Of a stretch of 51,364 bases of DNA, positions 1 through 8,211 are shown piece by piece; the first letter of the stretch is position 1; every line of letters starts with the position of its first letter. The notes under the pieces are model-generated. The model was not told where the DNA came from, did no database searches, and saw nothing but the letters and a program-made list of their open reading frames with translations. Source of the stretch: Deltaproteobacteria bacterium (lineage in GTDB: Bacteria; Desulfobacterota; Syntrophia; Syntrophales; UBA5619); assembly GCA_021372695.1 (NCBI GenBank), contig JAJFTY010000174.1, forward strand, positions 1 to 51,364, given 5' to 3'. The position numbers and the translations under genes are program-made.

Positions 1-2035
1 CGTCCGTTTCGAACGTGCAGCCCATCTCCTTGCCGCCGAGCAGCCGCTGCACCTTTCCCGCGATGCTCTCCCTGAGATCGCTCAGCGCGGTCTCCTGCCC
101 CTCCATGGTCCTGATCAGGATCCTGGTCTCCGTGAGGCCATCCGCCAGTGTATCCCTCATGGCGCCGATTCGCCTGCTCACGGCGGCCGGCCCCGTGAGC
201 TCGCCCGACATCAGATCAAGAATCATCATGGCATTGCTGAAACTGCCGCCGATGCCGTCATGCATTTCGCGCGAGATCTGCTCTTTCACCTCCCGGCTTT
301 CCTTCTCTTTCATCGCGGCGGCCTCTTTCGCGACGATGCTTTCGAGGGCCAGGGAGGTCTGCCTGGCGATCAGGTCGAGGAGATTCAGGTCTTCCCGACT
401 GTAGGTCTTCCCGGAAATCTTCTCTTTCAGGATGATGCAGCCGGTTGGGCCCGTCGGGCCGACGATGGGGAGAAGGACGCCAGCGGCACAGTCCGGCGGC
501 AGATTTTCGGCCGGGAAAAAACGGTAGAGATAATCGGAGGAATCAAGAGTCCGGGCTGCGCTTGGCCACTCCCGAGGGATGTCTGCGCGTGGCTCGGGTG
601 AGACGGGCACCGTTTCGCCCTCCGTAAACAGATAGGCGCACCGGCCCCTGGGGTGCAGAGATTCATCGATGGCCCTCATCGTTTCCCTGAACACGGCCGG
701 GGTATCGGAGGCCAAGACGAGCCGTCTGCTGAGGCCCATCGACACCTCGTTCGGATCGTATTGCTCCCTTTTCAGCAGTCGTTTGATCCAGGTCCTGAAA
801 CCGTTCCGGACCGGAACATAAGCGACGATGACGAACCATAGCGTCACCGTGCTCACGACCAGACTCTGCGCCGTTTCCCTCTCGGGAAACAGGCGAGAGA
901 ACAGGCCGACCGCTGAGAGGTCGATGAGCGTGAGGACGCCGAAGGTCGCAGCATAGATCAGGGTGTTGTCGAAAAGAGATTCGATCTCCATGAGCCGGTG
1001 CTTCTGGATCGCAAAGGCCATGAAGAGCGGGATGACGATGAGGAAGAGCCCGGGGATCGTGTCGTTGACGAGCCTCTGACCGGTCACGATCATGGGGATG
1101 CCGTTGATCAGGACGAACGGCAGCAAGCCGACGCCGAAGCCTGAGACCACCCAGAGCAACTGCCGGCGCAGGATGGGATTTTTGTATCGCACATACCCCT
1201 GTCCCAGGGCGGCGAGGGACGCGATGAACAGGATGGGGAAAGCGACATTCATGATCCCGATGGAAAGGGTCAGTTCGATGAGGGCGCAGGAGGCGTAGAA
1301 GAGCCATGTCAGCTTCCGGAACCTGACCAGGAACCTCCTTTTTTCGGGCATCAGCAGGCTGAAATGAAGCATGAACGCAGCGATGGCCATGGGATTGGGG
1401 ATATTGAGGAGATTCATCAGCATGAAGCAGGCAGGCTCGTAGACGAGCTCGCTCATCATGGAAGCGGCGTTGGTGATGAAGCTGAGCATCATGGCCATGC
1501 AGAGGAGGAAGAAGACGACGCTCGTCTCCTCGAATCCCTTCTTCCGAAAAACGACCAACCCGATGAAAAAGAAGACCGTGCCGACGACGAGATGGAGGGC
1601 TTCGATTCTTTTCAGGAATGAGAATTGGGCCGGACGAACGACTACTTCGGCATGGATCAATCCGCCGTCGCGCAGGAGACCGACGGTAACCCGGGGAGCT
1701 CTCAGAAGGGTGAAGAGTGCCTTTTTTGCCGCAAACCAGGCGAAGAGCTCCTGCCGGCTCTGAATGTGGATATTGTCCGTCAGCCCTTCGTGAAAACCGA
1801 TGCGGCGGCCGTCGATCGAAACCAGTGCATCGCCCGGACGGAAGGGGCCCGGCAGCGAAGCCGACTCGACCTTCCACACCTGTGCCCGATCGTCCCAGGC
1901 GGTGCGGATGCCGAGCACAGGGGCATGGTATAGATAATAAAAAGGCAGAATGACAAGGGAAACGAAGACAGCGACGGACCCGATGATGAATCCGTTTTGC
2001 AGGCGGGAGGACCGCAGATTCTTCTCTGGTTTCAT
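1..2035 (-). CDS. ComP-like sensor histidine kinase, C-terminus off the window
   Basis: Membrane sensor kinase, 678 codons visible; the ATP-binding domain lies beyond the left edge. Start ATG at 2035 has GGGAG upstream. One membrane segment (about residues 14-36) is followed by a PDZ-like stretch (GPFRPGDALVSIDGRRIGF, about 60-80), then a block of hydrophobic helices to about residue 365. A GAF-like region follows (about 440-560), then a HisKA_3 dimerisation helix with REMHDGIGG and the phospho-acceptor His near residue 591. PDZ, multi-helix membrane domain, GAF-like region and HisKA_3 is the ComP/NarX-like arrangement, which normally pairs with a LuxR-type response regulator. No such regulator is in the window. 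The ligand is unknown. Large antisense and shifted frames over this gene are Arg-rich and were discarded. Confidence 0.85.
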   Translation of the reverse strand, partial: MKPEKNLRSSRLQNGFIIGSVAVFVSLVILPFYYLYHAPVLGIRTAWDDRAQVWKVESASLPGPFRPGDALVSIDGRRIGFHEGLTDNIHIQSRQELFAWFAAKKALFTLLRAPRVTVGLLRDGGLIHAEVVVRPAQFSFLKRIEALHLVVGTVFFFIGLVVFRKKGFEETSVVFFLLCMAMMLSFITNAASMMSELVYEPACFMLMNLLNIPNPMAIAAFMLHFSLLMPEKRRFLVRFRKLTWLFYASCALIELTLSIGIMNVAFPILFIASLAALGQGYVRYKNPILRRQLLWVVSGFGVGLLPFVLINGIPMIVTGQRLVNDTIPGLFLIVIPLFMAFAIQKHRLMEIESLFDNTLIYAATFGVLTLIDLSAVGLFSRLFPERETAQSLVVSTVTLWFVIVAYVPVRNGFRTWIKRLLKREQYDPNEVSMGLSRRLVLASDTPAVFRETMRAIDESLHPRGRCAYLFTEGETVPVSPEPRADIPREWPSAARTLDSSDYLYRFFPAENLPPDCAAGVLLPIVGPTGPTGCIILKEKISGKTYSREDLNLLDLIARQTSLALESIVAKEAAAMKEKESREVKEQISREMHDGIGGSFSNAMMILDLMSGELTGPAAVSRRIGAMRDTLADGLTETRILIRTMEGQETALSDLRESIAGKVQRLLGGKEMGCTFETD

Positions 2036-2100
2036 AAACAGGCTCCCGAGGAACGCAATGCCCTTGAGATCATGGACTGTGCCCGAAGCCCGTGTCTTTT

Positions 2101-2505
2101 CTACCGGTCGATCGCGAGCCGTCCGCCGATCGCATTGTGGATCCGGTTCATCTCGGAGATGATGATCATGATCCGCTCGGGATCGATGCCGAAATTCCTG
2201 GAGATGTCTTCGGTTGCGCCTTTGACGATGGCCCGTTTCTGGTCCAGGGAGCGCCCTTCGAAGAGCTGGAGCTGCACGATCAGCCAGGGGGTTTCATCGG
2301 CGGGCAGCTTGGAGAGATCTTCGACCTCGCTCATCAGCCTGCCGCCGAGCGACCGGTTGCCCTTCGGGATGGGATAGAACTGAACCTGGACTTTCATGGG
2401 GTCGACGACGGCCGCTGCGGCAACGGTCTTGGTGATGTCCCTGACCAGGGCGACCTTCTGTGCGTCGGTGTGTTCTTCGTAACACTGAATGTGAATCTGA
2501 GGCAT
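2101..2505 (-). CDS. 4-oxalocrotonate tautomerase family protein, two-domain
   Basis: 134 aa. The start is set at ATG 2505, not the upstream TTG, because this leaves Pro as residue 2, the catalytic N-terminal proline (Pro1 after Met removal) of the tautomerase superfamily (MPQIHIQCYEEHTD). Canonical 4-OT subunits are about 62 aa. Here a first beta-alpha-beta unit (about 1-60) is followed by a second 4-OT-like unit (about 70-134, PWLIVQLQLFEGRSLDQKRA), so this looks like a fused pair, as in the long members of the superfamily. The substrate cannot be told from sequence. It lies 65 bp downstream of nothing obviously linked: the kinase gene follows on the same strand. Confidence 0.8.
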   Translation of the reverse strand: MPQIHIQCYEEHTDAQKVALVRDITKTVAAAAVVDPMKVQVQFYPIPKGNRSLGGRLMSEVEDLSKLPADETPWLIVQLQLFEGRSLDQKRAIVKGATEDISRNFGIDPERIMIIISEMNRIHNAIGGRLAIDR

Positions 2506-2797
2506 GACAAAAACACCCAATGTGGCTTCAAAGTAGACGGCGTTGCGCTAACAGGCTGATATTCTTATCGCGAAGCACTTTGCAGGCGCTTCATGAACGT
2601 GCGGAAAGGTATACCATGATTGCAATAAATTCAAGGAAGATGTTCGATAACCATCCTGTTTCCGTAGCCATCGCCCCATCGATTTAATTCCCTTCCCCCC
2701 AGCTGCTTCCCTGTGCTATAGTCCCCCGCCCTGGAATTCCGGAGGCCGGTTCGGACGAGAGGCGGCCAAACCTCTTAAACAGATCAAGGGGACGATC

Positions 2798-3094
2798 ATG
2801 GTGAGGATTTCCGTGTCAAAGCTTGAGGCCGGGATGAAACTGGCCAAGCCGGTCTCCGCCAAAAGCGGCATGGTGATGCTCGGGGAAGGCACCGAGCTTA
2901 CCGCCAAGTGGATCGAAAGAATCCAGGATATGGGCGTCACCAACGTCTTCGTGGAGGGCCTGCCCGTTCAGGCCATCCCCAGGGAGGAGGCCTTGGCGGA
3001 CCTGAATGCGAGATTCTCCCGTGTGGAGGGCAAGCCCTTCATGAACACGATCAAAAGCGTCGTCAAAGAGCATGTCGAGGGTCTCTATGAGTAG
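2798..3094 (+). CDS. Small protein resembling the N-terminal domain of HD-GYP/HDOD proteins
   Basis: 98 aa, no signal peptide. The start MVRISVSKLEAGMKLAKPV and the pattern 'G-M-hydrophobic-A ... G-x-x-L-x-x-G-T-x-L' match the short N-terminal module usually fused in front of HD-GYP phosphodiesterases. Here it stands alone. It overlaps the downstream HDOD gene by 8 bp (ATGAGTAG), so the two are almost certainly translationally coupled and may act together. No catalytic residues are visible. The function is inferred from context only. Confidence 0.7.
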   Translation: MVRISVSKLEAGMKLAKPVSAKSGMVMLGEGTELTAKWIERIQDMGVTNVFVEGLPVQAIPREEALADLNARFSRVEGKPFMNTIKSVVKEHVEGLYE

Positions 3095-3920
3095 CGTTGA
3101 TCCCAAGATCCTGCGCCGCCAGGTCGAAAACATCAACGCACTCCCCACAGCTCCCGGGGTGCTGAAACGGCTTTCCGGCGTCCTCGAAAAGCCCCGCATC
3201 ACCATCGTCGAAATTAGCGCTTTCATCTCCAATGACCCGGCATTGACCACCAAAGTCCTGAAAATGGTCAATTCCGCCGTTTACGGATTTCCGGGCCGGA
3301 TAGCGTCCGTCTCGCATGCGACGATGCTCCTGGGAGTCAATGTCATCAAGGGGTTGCTGCTCGGGGTATCGGTTTTCGAATTGATGGAGAAGACGATGAG
3401 CGGCCTCTACCAGCATTCGCTTGCCTGCGCCATCGCCTCCCGCGTCATCGCCCGTAAGAAGGGGTTGAAGGAACCGGAGGAGGTATCGATTGCGGGGCTG
3501 CTGCACGATATCGGTAAAGTGATCCTGGCCCTCGAATACCCGGCCGAGTATCAGGCGGCGATGGACGAAGCCCGCGACAAAGGCATCCCGATCGTCGACG
3601 CGGAAAAGAGCCAATTCAACGCAACCCATGCCAATGTCGGCAGCTGGCTCGCGGAGAAATGGCATTTCCCCGGCGACCTGACCGAGGTCATCGAATGCCA
3701 TCACCGTCCGGCGCAGGCCCGAAACGCCCCGCTGGAGACGGCGATCGTGCACGTGGCGGACCTCCTGGTCCGCGCCCGCGGCTTCGGCTTTGCCGGAGAT
3801 GTTTTTGTTCCTGAAGTGAATGCCGATGCCTATCAGCGCCTTGCACTTTCCGCGGGGGATATCAGAGAGGTGCTGAAGGAGATGGAAGACAACATGGAAT
3901 CCGCCGAGGACATTTCCTGA
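3087..3920 (+). CDS. HDOD domain signalling protein
   Basis: 277 aa from ATG 3087. An ATG at 3072 is also open, but GAGGG sits at the right distance only for 3087. The HDOD core starts at about residue 10 (INALPTAPGVLKRL) and continues through SVSHATMLLGVNVIKGLLLG. A partial HD motif occurs in LLHDIGKVILALEYP, and ECHHRPAQA lies further on. HDOD proteins are mostly non-catalytic relatives of HD phosphohydrolases that act in signalling, motility or stress regulation. The gene is sandwiched between a small HD-GYP-N-like protein (8 bp overlap) and a GGDEF protein (4 bp gap), which points to a cyclic-di-GMP linked signalling operon. Confidence 0.85.
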   Translation: MSSVDPKILRRQVENINALPTAPGVLKRLSGVLEKPRITIVEISAFISNDPALTTKVLKMVNSAVYGFPGRIASVSHATMLLGVNVIKGLLLGVSVFELMEKTMSGLYQHSLACAIASRVIARKKGLKEPEEVSIAGLLHDIGKVILALEYPAEYQAAMDEARDKGIPIVDAEKSQFNATHANVGSWLAEKWHFPGDLTEVIECHHRPAQARNAPLETAIVHVADLLVRARGFGFAGDVFVPEVNADAYQRLALSAGDIREVLKEMEDNMESAEDIS

Positions 3921-3924
3921 TCTC

Positions 3925-4842
3925 ATGAAAACGATCGTAATCGTCTGCCGGGACGTTCTTCTGAACAGTGCGATGGAGCGCAGCACTAGAGGGATCTGCC
4001 GGAGCGTCCTCTTCAGCAGGATGACTTCCGCGCTCGACTACATCTACAATTCGATCCCGAATCTGGTCGTGATCCATGTCGCGAATGACGATCCGTCCGA
4101 GATCGATATCATCAACGACCTGAAGACCGATCCGCTGTTCCATCCCTTGCCGGTACTGGCGATCCTGCCCGATCAATTCGATATCGATCGTCTCGATGCA
4201 CTCATGGTCGAGGATTTCATCTGGCGGGCCGATTTCGAGCGCGATTTTCTGGCGCGCGTCAAATTATCCATGTTCCGTTCCGAAAAAATCGTGGAAATCA
4301 ATCCGCTGACGCGCCTGCCGGGGAATATCTCCATCAGCAGAGAGATTCAGGAGAGACTGGACGAGAAAAAGGCGTTTGCCCTCGGTTACGCCGATCTCAA
4401 TAATTTCAAGCCGTTCAATGACCGCTACGGTTTCAGCGGCGGGGACGAGGTGATCAAAATGACCGGCCGGCTGATCCTGGGTATCGTGAAAGCCAAGCAG
4501 CCCCAACGCAGTTTCGTGGGCCATATCGGCGGAGACGATTTCGTTTTCATCATCGATGCGGAGCTGGCCGAGGAAGCGGCAGCGGAGATCATTCAGGCCT
4601 TCGACAGCCTGATTCCCGGTTGCTACGATCGCGAGGATTCCGCCCGGGGATTCATTCAATCATCCGGCCGCAAGGGTGGGGAATCCCGCTTCCCCGTGAT
4701 GGGCCTCTCCATCGGTATTACCGAAACCTGTTCCCACGTTTTTTCCCACTATGGCGAAGTATCCCAACTGGCGAACGAAATGAAAAAATTCGCCAAACGG
4801 TTCAATGGCAGTTGCTTCAAATCGGACCGGAGACGGCTGTGA
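3925..4842 (+). CDS. Diguanylate cyclase-like protein with receiver-like N-terminus
   Basis: 305 aa. Residues 1-115 form a receiver-like fold (MKTIVIVCRDVLL ... IPNLVVIHVANDD ... PVLAILPD), but the usual acidic pocket and phospho-Asp are not clearly present, so it may be a pseudo-receiver. A GGDEF domain follows, starting at NPLTRLPGN, with YADLNNFKPFND and the signature written GGDDF, a variant normally compatible with activity. The last part (MGLSIGITE, QLANEMKKFAKRF) completes the domain. Third gene of the operon starting at 2798. Likely makes cyclic-di-GMP in the cytoplasm. Confidence 0.85.
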   Translation: MKTIVIVCRDVLLNSAMERSTRGICRSVLFSRMTSALDYIYNSIPNLVVIHVANDDPSEIDIINDLKTDPLFHPLPVLAILPDQFDIDRLDALMVEDFIWRADFERDFLARVKLSMFRSEKIVEINPLTRLPGNISISREIQERLDEKKAFALGYADLNNFKPFNDRYGFSGGDEVIKMTGRLILGIVKAKQPQRSFVGHIGGDDFVFIIDAELAEEAAAEIIQAFDSLIPGCYDREDSARGFIQSSGRKGGESRFPVMGLSIGITETCSHVFSHYGEVSQLANEMKKFAKRFNGSCFKSDRRRL

Positions 4843-4906
4843 GAAGCCTCGGGCAAATTACACCGCCCATATGCTGATCCCGGGTATGAAAGCTGATTAA
4901 TGTCTT

Positions 4907-4927
4907 GATCAATCCACCTGATTGATC
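4907..4927. promoter_or_regulatory. Inverted repeat upstream of the broken kinase gene
   Basis: GATCAATC - 5 bases - GATTGATC is a perfect 8-bp inverted repeat in an AT-richer gap, with a further related GATCGATTAAT about 40 bp downstream. It could be an operator or a weak hairpin. No T-run follows. Confidence 0.3.
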
Positions 4928-5044
4928 TATTTTCCACCGTCTCCCCCGAAAAGCCGATTTCAAAGATCGATTAATTCCCGTCATGAGCCGCGCGCCCGGG
5001 TCCGTCCCAAAGGGCAACCGGACCGGTCGAGGAGAGGAAAATTG

Positions 5045-5362
5045 ATGGCTGAGCATATCGTTCCCCAATCGGCCGGGTCCTTGTCGGTAGCTGTCTTGGC
5101 TTTGATTATGGTTACCGTGCAGGGTACGTTGTATTTTCGGAAGACCCAGTTCCCGTGGTATGGATGGGGTGCGGCCATCTCTTTCTCCGGTCTGCTTTAC
5201 GCCGTCGGCGTCTTCTTTGAGTACAACGCGCCGCCCGGCCCGGTGAATCGTTTTGCTGGCCTGCTGGAATTCACGGCACTCATTTTTTTGGTCCACTGCT
5301 TCTATGGATTTACCTTCTACCGAATTCGCCAACGACGGCATTCTGGTGATCCAGGGCGGTAA
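5045..5362 (+). pseudogene. Membrane N-terminus of a frameshifted sensor kinase (fragment 1)
   Basis: 105 aa reading frame from ATG 5045, with a strong GAGGAGAGG ribosome site. It contains about three hydrophobic segments (SLSVAVLALIMVTVQ, WGAAISFSGLLYAVGVFFEY, LLEFTALIFLVHCFYGFTFY) like the N-terminal membrane region of 7TM-type histidine kinases. The frame then runs into basic residues and stops at 5362, while PAS and kinase sequences continue in the other two frames. The gene reads naturally only if the frame shifts by one base around 5283-5340, near a run of seven T at 5283-5289. Either a decayed gene or sequencing error. Confidence 0.6.
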
Positions 5363-5516
5363 AACGGTCTTCGCGAATCCGGCCTGCAGCGCCTTCCTCG
5401 GCCGCCCCGTGATCGGTTCGGCCGCGCAGGATTTCTTCGATGACCTCCTGCCCGAAGAAAGGCCCAGGCTCAGGCACTATCTAAGGTGGGCTGCTGCAGG
5501 CTTCACCTTTGCCTGA
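5304..5516 (+). pseudogene. PAS segment of the frameshifted sensor kinase (fragment 2)
   Basis: In the next frame, residues from ATG 5304 read as a PAS core (NDGILVIQGGKTVFANPACS, then LGRPVIG and DDLLPEERPRL). They end at TGA 5514-5516, just after a point where the third frame becomes natural (GLLQASPLPERLTVRVG). No ribosome site precedes ATG 5304. A one-base indel near 5485-5490 would join this PAS directly to the kinase. PAS domains sense small ligands or redox state. Confidence 0.6.
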
Positions 5517-6813
5517 ACGGCTTACCGTGCGTGTCGGAAGAACAACGCTTGAAGCGAGAACGGTCGAAATCCGGGCAAGCGTCATTCGCTACAGGAACAA
5601 GCCGGCTGTTCTGGCCGTCGTACGCGACATCGCGGAACGAATCCGCGAGGAGGAGGCCAGGAGGGAAAACGAGGCAAAACTGGCCAGTCTGAAGAAGATG
5701 GAATCCCTGGGATTGCTGGCCGGCGGCGTGGCTCATGACTTGAACAACGTTCTTTCCGGCATCGTCAGCTATCCGCAAGTGCTCCTGCTGCAACTGCCCG
5801 AGGAGAGCAAGATGCGGAAGTCGTTGGAAACCATACAAAGATCGGGTCAGAGGGCGGCGGAGATCGTTCAGGATCTGCTCACCGTGGCCAGAGGCGCGGT
5901 CATTTCCAAGGAACCGCTGAACCTCAACGATATCGTCGGCGAATATCTGGGATCTCCTGAACACAGCAGACTCTTGCAGTATCACCGGCTGGTCACGGTC
6001 AAAACCCGGTTGGATTACGGGCTGTCCAATATCAATGGATCCCGGGCTAAAATCAGGAAACTTTTGATGAATCTCGTATCGAACGCCGAGGCCATTGAAG
6101 GTGCCGGCAGCGTCGTCGTGTCCACGGTGAATCGCCTCGTCGACAGGCCGCTGAAGGGCTACGACAGGGTCAACAGCGGCGAATACGCGGTCCTGGCAGT
6201 CGCCGATACCGGATCGGGCATATCGGCCGAGGATCTTCAACGGATTTTCGAACCCTTCTACACGAAGAAGGTGCTGGGCCGCAGCGGCACTGGACTTGGG
6301 CTGACGGTGGTCTGGAATGTCGTCCAGGACCACGATGGCTACATCGATGTTGCGACCGACAGCCAGGGCACAAGGTTCGAACTCTATTCTCCGGTCACCC
6401 GGGAGGCGGTCCGAAGCAGGAAACCTCCCGTTCCCCTCGATGATTTGAGGGGCCGCGGCGAAACGATTCTGGTCATAGACGATGTGAAGACCCAGAGGGA
6501 AGTCGCATGTCAGATGGTGGAGGCTCTGGGATACAGGCCAACGGCTGTTTCGGGAGGCGAGGAGGCCATCGATTATCTGAAGGATCACAGCGTCGACATG
6601 CTGCTGCTCGACATGATCATGGACCCGGGCATCGGTGGGCGTGAGACATACGAGAGGATCAAAAAGATTCACCCCCTCCAGAAGGCCATTGTCGTCAGCG
6701 GTTCTGCAAAAACAGAACAGGTGCGGGAAACCCTGAAACTTGGGGCCGGCCGGTATCTGAAAAAGCCGCTCATCCTGGAGGAACTGGGGGCGGCGTTGAA
6801 GGCCGAACTGTAA
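5509..6813 (+). CDS. Hybrid histidine kinase with C-terminal receiver (fragment 3)
   Basis: About 434 aa, opening on a weak TTG with no good ribosome site, so it is probably the tail of the gene starting at 5045. The end of the PAS/PAC (VVRDIAERIREEEA) leads to a HisKA domain with phospho-acceptor His in GGVAHDLNNVLSG. The ATPase domain has the N box (NLVSNAEAI), G1 (DTGSGIS) and G2 (GRSGTGLGL). A C-terminal receiver follows from about residue 320 (ETILVIDDVKTQ, phospho-acceptor Asp in LLLDMIMDPG, SGSA, KKPL). All catalytic motifs are intact, so decay, if real, is recent. This is the common PAS-HisKA-HATPase-REC build of deltaproteobacteria. Confidence 0.8.
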   Translation: MPERLTVRVGRTTLEARTVEIRASVIRYRNKPAVLAVVRDIAERIREEEARRENEAKLASLKKMESLGLLAGGVAHDLNNVLSGIVSYPQVLLLQLPEESKMRKSLETIQRSGQRAAEIVQDLLTVARGAVISKEPLNLNDIVGEYLGSPEHSRLLQYHRLVTVKTRLDYGLSNINGSRAKIRKLLMNLVSNAEAIEGAGSVVVSTVNRLVDRPLKGYDRVNSGEYAVLAVADTGSGISAEDLQRIFEPFYTKKVLGRSGTGLGLTVVWNVVQDHDGYIDVATDSQGTRFELYSPVTREAVRSRKPPVPLDDLRGRGETILVIDDVKTQREVACQMVEALGYRPTAVSGGEEAIDYLKDHSVDMLLLDMIMDPGIGGRETYERIKKIHPLQKAIVVSGSAKTEQVRETLKLGAGRYLKKPLILEELGAALKAEL

Positions 6814-7010
6814 TGATCGCTATGCCATCCCGCTTTGGCCAGTGGAAAGGGGATATCCTCCTGTAATTGTTGCTTCTGCAATCTGCCCTATTTGTGCTAT
6901 AGGAGAACGGCCGAATATGAATTCGGCACCGGCGCCGGGAAACCAAGCCGCAAATAGAAACAAAATCGCCCCGGGGTATCGAAAGAAACTGGTCTATTCG
7001 GTTCAAAAAC

Positions 7011-8027
7011 ATGACTAGCCTTTCTGAAATGCGCAAACGCCTTGCAGGCGTCACAGGGCTCCTCGTCCTCACTCTCTTCGCCGGGACGATCGGCTACATC
7101 CTCATCGAAGGCTGGGCGCCTTTCGATGCGCTCTACATGACGGTGATCACGCTCGCGACGGTCGGTTACGGGGAGACGAACCCCCTCACACACGCGGGCC
7201 GCGTCTTCACCGTGTTCCTCATTCTGGGCGGCGTCAGTATGGTCGCCTACGCGTTTTCGACGCTCACCTCCATCATCGTGGAGGGACAACTGTCCATGGT
7301 ACTCAAGAGGAGGCGTATGGAAAATGAAATCGCCAAGCTTTCCGGACACTACATCGTCTGCGGCATGAGCCATTCCGCCCGGGTCATCATCGATGAGTTG
7401 GAGAAGACGGGGCGGACTTTCGTCGTGGTCGAGCAGGACCGGGAGACGGTCGAAAGGCTCATCGGCGACGGCCTGAAGGTTGTGGAAGGGGATGCGACGG
7501 AAGAGGAGACCCTGAAGCGTGCCGGGGTGACGAATGCTGCCGGCGTCTTCGCCGTGCTCCCCTCAGACCAATTCAACGCGTTCGTGGCGTTGACGGCCAA
7601 GGGCCTTAACCCGAAAGTGCGCCTCGTCAGCACGCAGAAAGAGCGCACGGTACGGCAGCAGCTCTTGCGGAGCGGCGCCGACAACGTCATCAATCCCCAG
7701 TACATCGGCGGTCTGCGCATGGTCTCCGAGATGGTCCGCCCGGCGACGGTCGGCTTCCTGGATTCCATGATGAGGGAGCGGGAGAGTATCGTCCGGTTCG
7801 ATGAGGTCGCCGTGCCGGAGGGGTCTCCCCTCGTGGGGCGGCCGGTCGGCGACCTGAAAGGGACCGAAGCCCATGCTCCGCTCCTCGTGGCGGTGCGCGA
7901 GCAGGAAACCGGCCGGTATGACATCAACCCGGACTCCGGGCGCCCCATCAAATCGGGTGACCGGCTCGTGATGATCGGGGAGGCGTCGAAGCTGTCCGAG
8001 CTTAGAAAGCGCGTCGAGACCGCCTGA
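7011..8027 (+). CDS. Potassium channel with TrkA-N/TrkA-C regulatory domains
   Basis: 338 aa. A two-helix ion-channel pore (residues about 12-90) carries the K+ selectivity filter TVGYGE. A TrkA-N/RCK Rossmann domain follows (YIVCGMSHSARVIIDEL, VVVEQD, EGDATEE) and then a TrkA-C domain (about 255-338, VAVPEGSPLVGRPVGDLKG). In RCK channels the cytoplasmic ring gates the pore in response to nucleotides or ions. The first glycine motif is GMSHSA rather than GxGxxG, so the nucleotide site may be altered. It stands alone; the 197-bp gap in front holds a CTATAG -10-like element but no convincing -35. Confidence 0.9.
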   Translation: MTSLSEMRKRLAGVTGLLVLTLFAGTIGYILIEGWAPFDALYMTVITLATVGYGETNPLTHAGRVFTVFLILGGVSMVAYAFSTLTSIIVEGQLSMVLKRRRMENEIAKLSGHYIVCGMSHSARVIIDELEKTGRTFVVVEQDRETVERLIGDGLKVVEGDATEEETLKRAGVTNAAGVFAVLPSDQFNAFVALTAKGLNPKVRLVSTQKERTVRQQLLRSGADNVINPQYIGGLRMVSEMVRPATVGFLDSMMRERESIVRFDEVAVPEGSPLVGRPVGDLKGTEAHAPLLVAVREQETGRYDINPDSGRPIKSGDRLVMIGEASKLSELRKRVETA

Positions 8028-8211
8028 GGGCCATTCGGCTGCCTCCATGCCGGAAGCGCCGGCCTTCAACATTTTGCACGATTTCGGAAGCATCGCCGTC
8101 GAGGCCTCTTGGGCAATGCGCCGGAGCCGGCATTGACCGCGCGGACGCTTCGCGTAGCGCCGGAGTCTTATCTTTGTCATTCCGAGTCGATCAGCGATGA
8201 GGCATGATCGT

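Noticed and set aside
663..1877. 404-codon minus-strand frame
   Set aside because: It is a shifted frame of the ComP-like kinase; Arg/Pro-rich with no membrane helices.
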